Below are positions 24,691 through 33,993 of a DNA stretch of 64,000 bases, piece after piece. Each line of letters opens with the position of its first letter. Positions within the stretch are counted from its first letter, which is position 1. Both the position numbers and the translations under genes were made by a program. The notes under the pieces were generated by a model. It saw only the letters and a list, made by a program, of their open reading frames with translations, had not been told where the DNA came from and did not search any database. Source of the DNA: Paenibacillus sp. PvR098 (GTDB lineage: Bacteria > Bacillota > Bacilli > Paenibacillales > NBRC-103111); assembly GCF_017833255.1 (NCBI RefSeq), contig NZ_JAFIBU010000001.1:3166501-3230500 (forward strand), given 5' to 3'.

Positions 24691-26565
24691 ATGAACAAAA
24701 TATTAGTGATCGCGCCTTACCAAGGATTGAAAGAATTGTTTCTGGAAGTCAACGAGGACCTTCAAAAAAACATCCATGTCGAGGTAGGCGATTTATACAA
24801 GGGCTTGGCCATAGCCAAAGAAAATGAAAATAAGGGCTATGATGTGATTATTAGCAGAGGAGCAACAGCCATATTACTGCAGGATCACTGTCAGCTTCCC
24901 GTAGTAGATGTGAAAATTTCTGGCTATGATATCTTACGGACGCTAACGCTGATCAAGGGATATCCTGAGAAAATTGGAGTCATGAGTTATCGGAATACCA
25001 TTCAAGGTGCCGATGTAGTAGGCAAACTGCTTGAGATGGATCTTACTTTCTTTCCCATAAGTACGGAAATGGAGATTGAAGGCCAAATCCGTTCAGCCAT
25101 AGACCAAAACATCCAAGTTATTATCGGGGACCGGATATCCACATATACGGCATCTCAAATGGGATTAAAGGCCATTTTGATCACTTCAGGGAGAGAGTCG
25201 GTTGAAGAGGCTTTAAAAGAAGCCGAGAAGGTAGCGTATTATACGAAGAAGGAGAGAACACTTCGTCAATTATATGAATCGATTGTACAGGATTACCCGG
25301 ATGGCATTCTTGTCATGGATGAACATGGTCAAATTCAGGTGCTAAACGACAAAGCGGAGAAATTGCTTGACCTTCCGAAAGAACAAGCTACAGTACAAAA
25401 GCTTCGGGGAATTCATCCTGCATTAGGTGTTTCCCATGGTGCGCAAAGTGGAACAGATATAAAGGAAATCATCGAAATGAACGGTGATACCGTGATTTTG
25501 AACAAAAGCACTATAGCCGTTCAGGGAAACCTGCCCGGCGAGCTGACGATTCTGCAGACGGTAAGTGACATCCAAGAAACGGAGAGTCTGGTTCGTCAAA
25601 AGCAATCGCTTAAAAGCTCGCGGGCGACCAAGCATTTCAATCACCTCGTTGCCAGTTCCCCAGCCATGAAAGAGGTGATCCGAACGGCCAAACAATTTAG
25701 TAAATCAAACTCACCTCTATTGATTTACGGTGAACCGGGAACAGGCAAGCACAGTCTGGCTCAGGCGATTCACAATGCAAGCGGACGAAAAAAACAGCCG
25801 TTTCTATTTATTAACTGCGAGGCTTTTAACGAAAAAAACACGGAGCTGAAACTACTGGGAGATCATCAGGAGCAGGTACCGGGGATCTTTGAGATTGCGC
25901 ATGGCGGAACGGTATTCATTGATGCCATCGGAAAATTATCACTTTCACTGCAAGCCAAGTTAATTAACATCTTAATGGAGAAGAAGGTTTCCCGTCAAAA
26001 TGGCGGAAAAACAATCCCTATAGATGTTCGTATCATTGCCGCCCACCCCAATTCCCTGCATGAACTCGTGGAATCAGGCCGATTCCGTGAAGATTTGTAC
26101 TACCTTTTGAATGGGGGGACAATTGTTATTCCCCCTTTAAGGGAACGCAGAGAAGATATTCGGGAATTGATCCGTTGGTTTATCGTATCGGCCAATCTGA
26201 AAATCGGAAAACAGATTGTGGGCTGTCGGGAAGAGGTGCAAAACAGATTAATACAAGCTTCATGGCCGGGAAATGTGTTGGAATTAGAGCTTATGGTTGA
26301 ACGAATGTGTGTATTTACGTCAGGCCCTTTCATCGAATTGAAGGATGTGCTGCCTTTTTTAGAGGAAATGGATATGAATGCAAACCACCAACCGCATGTT
26401 CAAGGTGTTGATATTGCGGGCAAAACATTAGATCAATTGGAGAAAGAAATTATTTCCAAAGTCCTGGAAGAAGAAAATCATAATCAAACGTCGGTAGCCA
26501 AACGATTAGGCATTAACCGTTCGACTCTGTGGCGTAAAATCAAGGAAATTGAACTAAACCAATAA
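24691..26565 (+). CDS. PrpR-N/PAS/AAA/HTH_8 regulator lacking GAFTGA (second copy)
   Basis: 624 residues and paralogous to the regulator at 13.3 kb: both share APY-GLKEL at the start, ISRGATAILLQD/SGYDILRTLTLIKGY and the same C-terminal HTH (NQTSVAKRLGINRSTLWRKI). Order: PrpR_N (1-190), PAS (about 200-290), AAA with Walker A GEPGTGKHSL and a Walker B that reads FIDAIG instead of DE, then HTH_8. Where sigma-54 activators have GAFTGA this protein reads LLGDHQEQVPG. GGAGG lies 6 bases before the ATG at 24691. It is upstream of and parallel to the TRAP-LarA-ALDH-ADH operon, its probable target. Confidence 0.88.
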   Translation: MNKILVIAPYQGLKELFLEVNEDLQKNIHVEVGDLYKGLAIAKENENKGYDVIISRGATAILLQDHCQLPVVDVKISGYDILRTLTLIKGYPEKIGVMSYRNTIQGADVVGKLLEMDLTFFPISTEMEIEGQIRSAIDQNIQVIIGDRISTYTASQMGLKAILITSGRESVEEALKEAEKVAYYTKKERTLRQLYESIVQDYPDGILVMDEHGQIQVLNDKAEKLLDLPKEQATVQKLRGIHPALGVSHGAQSGTDIKEIIEMNGDTVILNKSTIAVQGNLPGELTILQTVSDIQETESLVRQKQSLKSSRATKHFNHLVASSPAMKEVIRTAKQFSKSNSPLLIYGEPGTGKHSLAQAIHNASGRKKQPFLFINCEAFNEKNTELKLLGDHQEQVPGIFEIAHGGTVFIDAIGKLSLSLQAKLINILMEKKVSRQNGGKTIPIDVRIIAAHPNSLHELVESGRFREDLYYLLNGGTIVIPPLRERREDIRELIRWFIVSANLKIGKQIVGCREEVQNRLIQASWPGNVLELELMVERMCVFTSGPFIELKDVLPFLEEMDMNANHQPHVQGVDIAGKTLDQLEKEIISKVLEEENHNQTSVAKRLGINRSTLWRKIKEIELNQ

Positions 26566-26603
26566 CCAAGGCTAATCTATTAGCATGTAAAGACTTATTT
26601 TAC

Positions 26604-26670
26604 AATGTCACTTGAACCGTTTGGCGGGTGTATATCACCTTTGAACGGTTAGGGTGACATTTTTGTTTTT
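26604..26670 (+). terminator. Terminator after the second PrpR-like gene
   Basis: Two-part stem: AATGTCAC pairs with GTGACATT and inner AACCGTT with AACGGTT, followed by TTTTTGTTTTT. It insulates the regulator from the TRAP operon. Confidence 0.8.
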
Positions 26671-26777
26671 AAAAATGTTGCTTTACTACACAAATGGAAA
26701 ATAAAATCTAAAAATCGCCCTACCTCGTCTCATTAGAAGTCACTAAAACTGGATAAATCCACCATTTAATTGTTCTA

Positions 26778-26838
26778 TTTTGAAAAATAATTGATGCGAA
26801 ATATAATAGTGTTTTATTTCTCATCATTTTTTTCAAAA
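26778..26838 (+). promoter_or_regulatory. Promoter and flanking dyad of the TRAP-LarA operon
   Basis: TTGAAA (26780-26785) and TATAAT (26802-26807) are 16 bases apart. TTTTGAAAAATAATTGATG (26778-26796) and CATCATTTTTTTCAAAA (26822-26838) form an imperfect inverted repeat straddling the promoter. It is a candidate site for the upstream PrpR-like regulator. No -24/-12 sigma-54 promoter is visible. Confidence 0.5.
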
Positions 26839-26878
26839 ATAGGTATTGTAATTTTCAACAACTTCGTGTATTTTAATT

Positions 26879-26893
26879 ATGAAAACGATTTCT
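26879..26893 (+). promoter_or_regulatory. cre site (CcpA)
   Basis: ATGAAAACGATTTCT matches the consensus WTGNAANCGNWNNCW at every defined position. It sits 25 bases before dctP, suggesting carbon catabolite repression of the operon. Confidence 0.65.
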
Positions 26894-26917
26894 TTATAAA
26901 ATGTATCAGGGGGTAAC

Positions 26918-27931
26918 ATGATGAAAAAACTAATTCCTGTTTTGACACTGGCAGCCATTCTAACGTTAACCGCATGCGGCGGAGGTGGGCAGTCGCAGGG
27001 CTCCACTGACGGAGGAGCGAAAAAGGTTGCTCTGAAAATAGGTCATACGCTTGCGGATACGTCCCATTATCAAAAAGGGATGGAAAAGTTTAAAGAATTG
27101 GTTGAGCAAAAATCCAACGGCGAAGTTACGCTTCAATTATTTCCGAACGGATCCCTTGGCGGTGAGCGCGATATGATCGAAGGCTTGAATGTAGGCAGCC
27201 TGGATATGGTGCTGACTTCGACGGCACCTATGAACGGGTTCGTTCCGGAAATTAGCGTCGTAGATTTGCCTTTCTTGTTCCGTGACGCCGATCATGCACA
27301 TAAAGTATTCGACGGTGAAGTTGGACAAGATCTGCGCAAGAAAGTGGAAGACAAATTACCGAGCGTAACGACGCTGGCCTGGTGGGAGAATGGATTTCGT
27401 AGTGTGACGAATAAATCCGCTGCCATTACTAAGCCTGAAGATCTGAAAGGCATTAAAATCCGCATTCAGGAAAATCCGATTCACAGCGATACCTTTAAGG
27501 CCTTTGGCGCTCAGCCGACTCCAATGTCCTTTACAGAGCTGTTTACCGCGCTTCAGCAGGGTGTAATCGATGCGCAAGAAAATCCTGTTCCGGTCATTTA
27601 CACCTCCCGGTTCAATGAAGTTCAACAGCATATGACCTTGACTCGCCATTTCTACTCACCGTCGCTGCTTATGATCTCCAAGAGCACATTTAACAGCCTG
27701 ACACCGGAACAACAGAAAGCGCTTAGCGAAGCTGCAGTGGAAGCAGGAAATTACGAGCGTCAAGTTGTACAAGACATGGAGAAGGAATATCTCGCCGAGT
27801 TGAGCCAAAAGGGTATGAAAATTATCGAAACACCGAACATTCAGTCTTTCATAGATGCCGTGAAACCGGTTTATGATAAATACGAGCCAGAGTTCGGAGA
27901 GCTAATTGAAAAAATTCGGAATGTGCAATAA
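26918..27931 (+). CDS. dctP: TRAP transporter substrate-binding lipoprotein DctP
   Basis: 337-residue TRAP receptor with lipobox LTAC. Family features: FPNGSLGGERDMIEGLNVGS, GIKIRIQENPIHSDTFKAFG with the ligand-binding Arg, and ELFTALQQGVIDAQENP. First gene of the operon dctP-dctQ-dctM-larA-like-ALDH-ADH. GGGGG lies 5 bases before the first of two adjacent ATG codons. The ligand is unknown, but downstream enzymes imply a hydroxy acid or a compound yielding an aldehyde. Confidence 0.94.
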   Translation: MMKKLIPVLTLAAILTLTACGGGGQSQGSTDGGAKKVALKIGHTLADTSHYQKGMEKFKELVEQKSNGEVTLQLFPNGSLGGERDMIEGLNVGSLDMVLTSTAPMNGFVPEISVVDLPFLFRDADHAHKVFDGEVGQDLRKKVEDKLPSVTTLAWWENGFRSVTNKSAAITKPEDLKGIKIRIQENPIHSDTFKAFGAQPTPMSFTELFTALQQGVIDAQENPVPVIYTSRFNEVQQHMTLTRHFYSPSLLMISKSTFNSLTPEQQKALSEAAVEAGNYERQVVQDMEKEYLAELSQKGMKIIETPNIQSFIDAVKPVYDKYEPEFGELIEKIRNVQ

Positions 27932-28005
27932 GTTGCAACGGCTACTGTGGCGGATGAGAATCTTATCCGCCATTCCCAATCTAGATTAGAACAGGGTGAG
28001 AACGT

Positions 28006-28527
28006 GTGGATACAATCATTAAACTCATTGACAGGTTAAATGTCGGAGTGCGTTATTTGTGTGCGCTGCTGTTGGGCATTATGACCATTGCTGTCACCTT
28101 TCAGGTGGTCACCCGCTTCGCGGCAAAATATTTTGAACTTCACTTGCCGGACTGGTCCGAGGAACTGGCGCGATACAGTATGATTTGGCTCGTCTTTTTG
28201 GGGACAGCTTTAGCAGTCCGTTACAGTGCGTTAATCGGTGTGGAAGCCATTGTGGAACGGTTGAGCCCAACCGCGAGTCGGATCGTCCGTATCCTGGTTA
28301 CCATTGTGACCTTGTTTTTCTTTATTATCCTTATTTATTACGGATTCATGATGCTGGGTCATGTTTCGGCACAAGTCTCCCCAAGCCTGCGAATCCCTAT
28401 GTCGATTCCTTATGCAGCACTTCCTATTAGCGGTATATTCATGCTCTTAAACGCGATAGCCGTGCTGTTGGAAACGATTAAAGGGAAAGCCGGACTGCAA
28501 AAAGAAGTATTTTCGGGGAGTGAATAA
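28006..28527 (+). CDS. dctQ: TRAP transporter small permease DctQ
   Basis: 173 residues, four spans, with the DctQ motif WSEELARYSMIWLVFLGTAL. GTG start after AGGGTG. The stop is 2 bases before the dctM start. It forms the membrane complex with DctM and receives ligand from the upstream DctP. Confidence 0.92.
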   Translation: MDTIIKLIDRLNVGVRYLCALLLGIMTIAVTFQVVTRFAAKYFELHLPDWSEELARYSMIWLVFLGTALAVRYSALIGVEAIVERLSPTASRIVRILVTIVTLFFFIILIYYGFMMLGHVSAQVSPSLRIPMSIPYAALPISGIFMLLNAIAVLLETIKGKAGLQKEVFSGSE

Positions 28528-28529
28528 CG

Positions 28530-29804
28530 ATGGCGCTGATAATGATTGTTTCTTTATTTATTATGCTGCTGCTCAGCGTACCGGTAGCCTTATCATTGGG
28601 ACTTGCTTCTGCTGTAGCAATTCTCAGCGATGGAAATATGCCTCTGCTCGTTCTTATTCAGCGTATGTTTGCTGCTTTGGACGTCTTCCCGCTGATGGCT
28701 ATACCTTTCTTTATTTTAGCCGGTTCCCTCATGGAAACAGGCGGAATATCTCGTCGATTAGTCAATCTGGCTAATTCGCTCGTGGGTAGCATGACGGGCG
28801 GTCTGGCCATTGTGACCGTCGTAACGGCCATGTTCTTTTCTGCCATTTCGGGCTCTAGTGCCGCTACGACAGCGGCGATCGGGTCCATCCTGATCCCGGC
28901 CATGGTAAAACGCGGTTATGATATCAGGTTCGCTGCGGCTAACCAAGCCGTATCGGGTGAACTAGGGGTAATCATCCCTCCATCGATCCCGATGATTCTG
29001 TTTGGTATTTCAGCCGGCGTATCCATTGGCGATTTGTTCTTGGCTGGTTTTTTACCCGGCCTTATGATTTCACTCTCTCTGATTTTAGCTTGCTGGTATA
29101 TTTCCAAACGGAAAGGCTATAAAGGAGAAGGAACATTCTCCGTGACAGCGGTAGCAAAAGCGTTCAAGGAAGCTTTACTGGCGCTTCTTATGCCCGTCAT
29201 CATTCTTGGGGGAATTTACGGCGGTTTGTTTACACCGACGGAAGCGTCCGTTGTTGCCGTAGTCTATGCGTTTATCATAGGGGTGTTTGTGTATAAGGAA
29301 CTGAAATGGAAGGACCTTGTGAACATCTTCGCCAAGTCCTCCATTACAACGTCGATTATCATGATCATCATTGCGAATGCCGGCATGTTTGGTTGGATAT
29401 TGACGCGTGAACAGGTTCCGCAAGAAATCGGAGCATTCTTCACCTCGATTTCCGATAGTCCTCTTGTTTTCTTGTTCTTGATCAACTTATTGCTTTGGTT
29501 CGTGGGTATGTTCTTTGAAACTTCCGCAGCGATTATCATCCTGGCTCCATTGTTGACGCCTGTAGCAATCGCACTTGGAATCGATCCCGTTCATTTCGGT
29601 ATGATCATGATTGTCAACTTGGCTATGGGAATGGTTACACCTCCTGTCGGCGTGAATCTATTTGTCGCTTGTCAAATTGCAGGTATTCGACTAGACCAAA
29701 TTATGAGACCATTGGTTCCTTTCTTGTTCGTACTTATTATCGATATCTTAATCATCACTTATATTCCTAAAATTTCTCTTTTCTTGCCCTCATTATTTAA
29801 ATAA
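28530..29804 (+). CDS. dctM: TRAP transporter large permease DctM
   Basis: 424 residues, about twelve spans. FPLMAIPFFILAGSLMETGG, SAISGSSAATTAAIGSILIP and GVIIPPSIPMILFGI are DctM hallmarks, and GMVTPPVGVNLFVACQI near the end is the second-repeat counterpart. Complete, unlike the partial copy at the left edge. It completes the TRAP importer. Confidence 0.95.
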   Translation: MALIMIVSLFIMLLLSVPVALSLGLASAVAILSDGNMPLLVLIQRMFAALDVFPLMAIPFFILAGSLMETGGISRRLVNLANSLVGSMTGGLAIVTVVTAMFFSAISGSSAATTAAIGSILIPAMVKRGYDIRFAAANQAVSGELGVIIPPSIPMILFGISAGVSIGDLFLAGFLPGLMISLSLILACWYISKRKGYKGEGTFSVTAVAKAFKEALLALLMPVIILGGIYGGLFTPTEASVVAVVYAFIIGVFVYKELKWKDLVNIFAKSSITTSIIMIIIANAGMFGWILTREQVPQEIGAFFTSISDSPLVFLFLINLLLWFVGMFFETSAAIIILAPLLTPVAIALGIDPVHFGMIMIVNLAMGMVTPPVGVNLFVACQIAGIRLDQIMRPLVPFLFVLIIDILIITYIPKISLFLPSLFK

Positions 29805-29875
29805 GTGCATTATCGAGCCATTTTTTAGAGAGATATAGAATACACTATTTGGATTAGAGAGGTGCTGTTTAAACC

Positions 29876-31147
29876 ATGCAATTTCCAAAGTGGGTTAAAA
29901 TTAAGCAGCGATTTACCGGACCTGTTGTAACCGACATTGATGCGGCCATCTCGCAGGAATTCGCAAAGGTTAGCCTGGCTGAAAAGATCAGGCCGGGACA
30001 ACGCATTGCGATTACTGTGGGAAGCCGGGGGATTGCCAATATCGCGTTCATCGTGAAAGCGGCAGTACAAGAGCTGAACAAGCTAGGCGCAGTCCCCTTC
30101 ATTATTCCAACGATGGGAAGTCACGGCGGTGCGACAGCCGAAGGGCAGATCGAAGTACTAGAGAGCTTAGGCGTTACGGAAGCATTTTGCGGCGCGCCTA
30201 TTCTATCTTCCATGGATGTGGTCCAAGTAGGTGAAACTCCCCAGGGGATGCCGGTCTATGTAGATAAATATGCCGTAGAAGCTGACGGCGTCCTGCTCAT
30301 GGGAAGAATCAAGGTTCATACCGATTTCAAATCGCCGATCGGTATTGAGAGCGGTTTAATGAAAATGGCCGCGATCGGCATGGGCAAGCATAAGCAAGCG
30401 CTGCTGATTCACAGCTACGGGGTGCACGGGATTCGTGACATGATGCCGGAGGTCGCAAAGGTGATGCTCCAGCAGGTGAATATTGTGTGCGGCGTCGGCA
30501 TTGTGGAAAATGCTTTTGAACAAACCGCCATCATTGAGGCCATCCCAACACCATTAATACAGCAAAGGGAAAAAGAGCTGCTGCAGCAATCAGCAGCTCT
30601 CATGCCCAAGCTTCCTGTAGAAGATATCGATGTTCTTGTTGTTGACGAGATTGGAAAAAACTACAGCGGCACCGGGATGGATACGAACATTATCGGGCGT
30701 ATCCGAATTTTGGGCGTTCCTGAGCCCAGCAGTCCGCGTATCAAATATATTGTCGCGAGTGATGTCAGCGAGGAATCGCATGGGAATGCGCTGGGTATCG
30801 GGCTTGCGGATTTAACCACCAAACGTCTATTTGATCAAATTGATTTTCAAAAGATGAATGAGAATGTCATCACCAGCACGTTCTTGACTCGAGCAGCCGT
30901 GCCGATCGTACTCGACAACGACCGTGAGGCCTTGAATGCTGCACTTCGCTCCAATTGGGGCGTAGAACCGGAGCAGGCCAGAATCATCCGCATTCCAAAC
31001 ACGCTTCATTTGGAATATTTATATGTTTCAGAATCACTTTTGCCAGAAATTCTCAATCAGTCTCATATTGAAGTCGTCGGGGAACCGGAAGAGATCCGAT
31101 TCGATTCGACAGGTTATTTTTCTAAAACAGATTTTACTCATGCCTAA
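29876..31147 (+). CDS. LarA-like protein (nickel-pincer racemase/epimerase superfamily, DUF2088)
   Basis: 423 residues related to the N-terminal LarA domain. IAITVGSRGIANIAFIVKA and IPTMGSHGGATAEGQIEVL near the N-terminus, and GRIKVHTDFKSPIGIESG with Lys and His in the region that in LarA binds the nickel-pincer cofactor. LarA enzymes racemise or epimerise 2-hydroxy acids. The lysine region differs from true lactate racemases, so this is a different subgroup. The cofactor genes larB, larC and larE are not in the window. In this operon it would convert the imported hydroxy acid to the isomer used by the dehydrogenases; that is inference. Confidence 0.8.
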   Translation: MQFPKWVKIKQRFTGPVVTDIDAAISQEFAKVSLAEKIRPGQRIAITVGSRGIANIAFIVKAAVQELNKLGAVPFIIPTMGSHGGATAEGQIEVLESLGVTEAFCGAPILSSMDVVQVGETPQGMPVYVDKYAVEADGVLLMGRIKVHTDFKSPIGIESGLMKMAAIGMGKHKQALLIHSYGVHGIRDMMPEVAKVMLQQVNIVCGVGIVENAFEQTAIIEAIPTPLIQQREKELLQQSAALMPKLPVEDIDVLVVDEIGKNYSGTGMDTNIIGRIRILGVPEPSSPRIKYIVASDVSEESHGNALGIGLADLTTKRLFDQIDFQKMNENVITSTFLTRAAVPIVLDNDREALNAALRSNWGVEPEQARIIRIPNTLHLEYLYVSESLLPEILNQSHIEVVGEPEEIRFDSTGYFSKTDFTHA

Positions 31148-31163
31148 GGAGGAAAAAGCAAGC

Positions 31164-32582
31164 ATGGAAACTTACGGTCATTACATTAACGGAACATGGA
31201 TTCAAGATGAGAAACACTTTACGGTTTACGACAAGTACACGGGTGAAGCCTTGGCTAGCGTTGGAAATGCGTCTGCGGAGACGGTTAAAAAAGCGGTTGG
31301 TGTGGCACTCGATACGTTCCGTTCCCGTAAGCTGAGCCCAACCGAACGTTATGACATCTTGATGAAAGCAGCACACCTTATTCAAGAGCGTAAGCAAGAA
31401 TTGGCTCTCGTTATGGTGCGTGAAGTAGGAAAAGTACTGAAGGACGCGATAGGGGAAATCGACAGAGGTACCCAAACGCTCATCGCTTCGGCGGAAGAAG
31501 CCAAGCGCATTTCAGGTACGGGTATTCCTTTGGGTCAGCCCGGTAACGATCAGAAAATGGCCTTCAGCATTCGCGTGCCCGTAGGCGTGATCTGTGCGAT
31601 TACTCCTTTTAATTTTCCGTTCAACCTGACTGTTCATAAAGTAGGACCAGCCATTGCAGCCGGAAATACCATCGTTTTGAAGCCGGCTGAAATGACACCT
31701 CTTATTGCTTGTAAATTAGCTGAAATCTTAACGGAAGCCGGACTTCCTGCGGGTTATTTAAATGTGGTTAACGGCTTAGGTTCGGAGATGGGTCAATATT
31801 TGTTGGAAGATGAGCGCATTGCGATGTATACCTTTACGGGAAGCCCGGGGGTAGGACGTCATATCAAGAGTGCGACCGGGATCCGTAAGGTGACATTGGA
31901 GCTTGGCAATAACTCCCCTAACATTGTTCATCGGGACGCTCCTGATCTGCAAAGAGCAGCTGAGCTTTGCGTGACACGCGGCTATTCCAATGCAGGTCAA
32001 GCTTGTATCTCGGTTCAGCGCGTTTATGTTCACCAAGACGTATTTCATGAGTTTGTAGACAAAGCCATCCAGGTTGCTCAAAAGCTGAAGGTCGGCGATC
32101 CGAAAGACCCTTCGACCGATATCGGCCCGATGATTGCCGAGAAGGAAGCGGTTCGTGCAGAATCCTGGATTAAGGAAGCCGTCGAACAAGGCGCAAAGAT
32201 CGCATTCGGAGGCACGCGTGAGGGAGCTGTCCTGCAGCCGACCATCCTTACGAATACTACCCCGGACATGAAAGTAATGTGCCAAGAGGTGTTCGCGCCT
32301 GTCATCAGTATAGTGCCATATGAGGACATTGACGATGCATTCCGGCAGGTTAATGATTCCCGCTTCGGGCTTCAAGCCGGATTCTTCACCAATGATCTTC
32401 AATTGGCGATGCGCGCGGCTCACGAACTGGAGTTCGGTGGTGTCATCATCAATGACGTTTCTACTTATCGCGCGGATGTCATGCCTTATGGCGGCGTGAA
32501 GGACAGCGGGACCGGAAAAGAAGGCCCTCACCATGCGGTTCAAGAAATGACGGATGAGAAAATTGTCGTTATTCATATGTAA
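31164..32582 (+). CDS. NAD(P)-dependent aldehyde dehydrogenase
   Basis: 472 residues. The catalytic Cys is in NAGQACISVQRV, the general-base Glu in TLELGNNSPNIV, and the cofactor motif is FTGSPGVG. The ELG-NNSP variant occurs in the lactaldehyde/phosphonoacetaldehyde group of the family. ATG at 31164 has AAGGAGG upstream, and earlier in-frame codons overlap the larA-like gene. It oxidises an aldehyde to an acid; together with the iron alcohol dehydrogenase it would interconvert alcohol, aldehyde and acid. The substrate is unknown. Confidence 0.93.
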   Translation: METYGHYINGTWIQDEKHFTVYDKYTGEALASVGNASAETVKKAVGVALDTFRSRKLSPTERYDILMKAAHLIQERKQELALVMVREVGKVLKDAIGEIDRGTQTLIASAEEAKRISGTGIPLGQPGNDQKMAFSIRVPVGVICAITPFNFPFNLTVHKVGPAIAAGNTIVLKPAEMTPLIACKLAEILTEAGLPAGYLNVVNGLGSEMGQYLLEDERIAMYTFTGSPGVGRHIKSATGIRKVTLELGNNSPNIVHRDAPDLQRAAELCVTRGYSNAGQACISVQRVYVHQDVFHEFVDKAIQVAQKLKVGDPKDPSTDIGPMIAEKEAVRAESWIKEAVEQGAKIAFGGTREGAVLQPTILTNTTPDMKVMCQEVFAPVISIVPYEDIDDAFRQVNDSRFGLQAGFFTNDLQLAMRAAHELEFGGVIINDVSTYRADVMPYGGVKDSGTGKEGPHHAVQEMTDEKIVVIHM

Positions 32583-32634
32583 TAATTAGCGTGGATTATC
32601 ATGATTATATCTTATAGATAATGGGGTAATGGAC

Positions 32635-33837
32635 ATGAGAAACGTATGGGAATATTTTTCTACAGAACAAATTGTATTTGGTAATGGCGCCATTCGTGAG
32701 TTGGATAAAGTTCTTAAACGCCTTAAAGCGAGCCGCGTTCTATTGGTTACCGATCCGGGAATCAAGCAAGCGGGCATCGCCGATAAAGTGGTTACTATTT
32801 TGCAGGATGCCGGTTATACGATCGTTGTGTATGACAAAGCGGTACCGGAACCTCCGGTAAGCTCGGTATTGGAATGCTTCGCATTCGCCAAGGACCAATT
32901 GAACCCCGATGCCGTTATCGCTTTGGGCGGAGGCAGCAGCATCGATTTGGCAAAAGTGGTCGCCTTATTGATGGCTCACGGCGGACATCCGCTGGATTAT
33001 GTCGGGGAGAATCTGGTTCCAGGACCAATTGCTCCTTTGGTGGCTATCCCAACAACAGCAGGAACAGGCTCCGAAGTCACCTCTGTCGCTGTACTTACCG
33101 ATACGGAAAAAAATCTTAAGGTAGGCGTCTCCGACAATTACCTTCGTCCAGCTGTCGCTTTGTTAGATCCTGAATTAACACTGGGGCTTCCTGCTTACGT
33201 AACGGCCTGTGCCGGTATCGATGCGTTATCTCATGCGGTTGAGGCCTACACAGCCAAAAATCATAAGTATATTCAAGCGGAAGGCAGTATCTTGTTTCAA
33301 GGATCCATCCCGATCAGCGATGCGCTTGCCATGGAAGCCATTCGCCTCATTGCAAACAATTTAACCGTCGCCGTACAGCAAGGAAGCAACGTGGAAGCTA
33401 GGTCCAATATGCTTCTCGGCAGCTTGCTCGCCGGATTGGCTTTCTCGAATGCAGGGACAGCTTCAGCACATGCACTGGCTTATCCGATCGGCGGTCTGGT
33501 CAAATCTCCTCACGGCGAAGTGACAGGGCTCCTTCTGCCTTACGTCATGGATTTTAACGGAGATGTAGAGCCTTATAAAATGGCCAACATCGCAAGAGCA
33601 TTTAATATGAATGTGGATGGATTGACTGACCGGGAGATCGCGGAAAAAGCATCCTTGGCGGTATTGAACACCTTACGCGCGATCGGTCTGCCTACAAAGC
33701 TATCCGAGATCGGTATCCGCGAGGAAGACATTCCGCATATCGCTCAAACCGCTTTAACTATCGCTCGTCTTGTCCGGAATAATCCAAGGGTTCCTACACA
33801 AAAAGGATTTGAGGAGCTGCTTCGCAAAGCTTTGTAA
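32635..33837 (+). CDS. Iron-containing alcohol dehydrogenase
   Basis: 400 residues of the Fe-ADH family. AVIALGGGSSIDLAKVVALL is the NAD-binding motif. Metal ligands are visible in CAGIDALSHAVEAY and in NAGTASAHALAYPIGG followed by SPHGEVTG. The ATG at 32635 has GGGG 8 bases upstream; another ATG lies 6 bases earlier. It is the last gene of the TRAP-LarA operon and is followed by two terminator hairpins. Confidence 0.93.
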   Translation: MRNVWEYFSTEQIVFGNGAIRELDKVLKRLKASRVLLVTDPGIKQAGIADKVVTILQDAGYTIVVYDKAVPEPPVSSVLECFAFAKDQLNPDAVIALGGGSSIDLAKVVALLMAHGGHPLDYVGENLVPGPIAPLVAIPTTAGTGSEVTSVAVLTDTEKNLKVGVSDNYLRPAVALLDPELTLGLPAYVTACAGIDALSHAVEAYTAKNHKYIQAEGSILFQGSIPISDALAMEAIRLIANNLTVAVQQGSNVEARSNMLLGSLLAGLAFSNAGTASAHALAYPIGGLVKSPHGEVTGLLLPYVMDFNGDVEPYKMANIARAFNMNVDGLTDREIAEKASLAVLNTLRAIGLPTKLSEIGIREEDIPHIAQTALTIARLVRNNPRVPTQKGFEELLRKAL

Positions 33838-33866
33838 TAGAGCCTGAAGTGTAAGAGGCTGCTGTG

Positions 33867-33946
33867 AAAGATGAGGAACAGTGTACCTGTTTCCCATCTT
33901 TTTGTTCACGTAAAAGAGGCTTGACACTACGTCAGGCCTCTTTTAC
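33867..33946 (+). terminator. Tandem terminator hairpins after the Fe-ADH gene
   Basis: First stem: AAAGATG...CATCTTT with an inner GGAACAG/CTGTTTCC pairing, then TTTTTG. Second stem at 33910-33946: GTAAAAGAGGC / GCCTCTTTTAC. The region separates the plus-strand operon from the convergent transporter gene. Confidence 0.8.
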
Positions 33947-33993
33947 TTATTATTTTTTAATAAAAGCGCAGTTTCCTTACACTTAAAGCATTT

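Noticed and set aside
26566-26917. Sigma-54 promoter expected beside a PrpR-type regulator
   Set aside because: No GG-N10-GC element found, and the regulator lacks GAFTGA.
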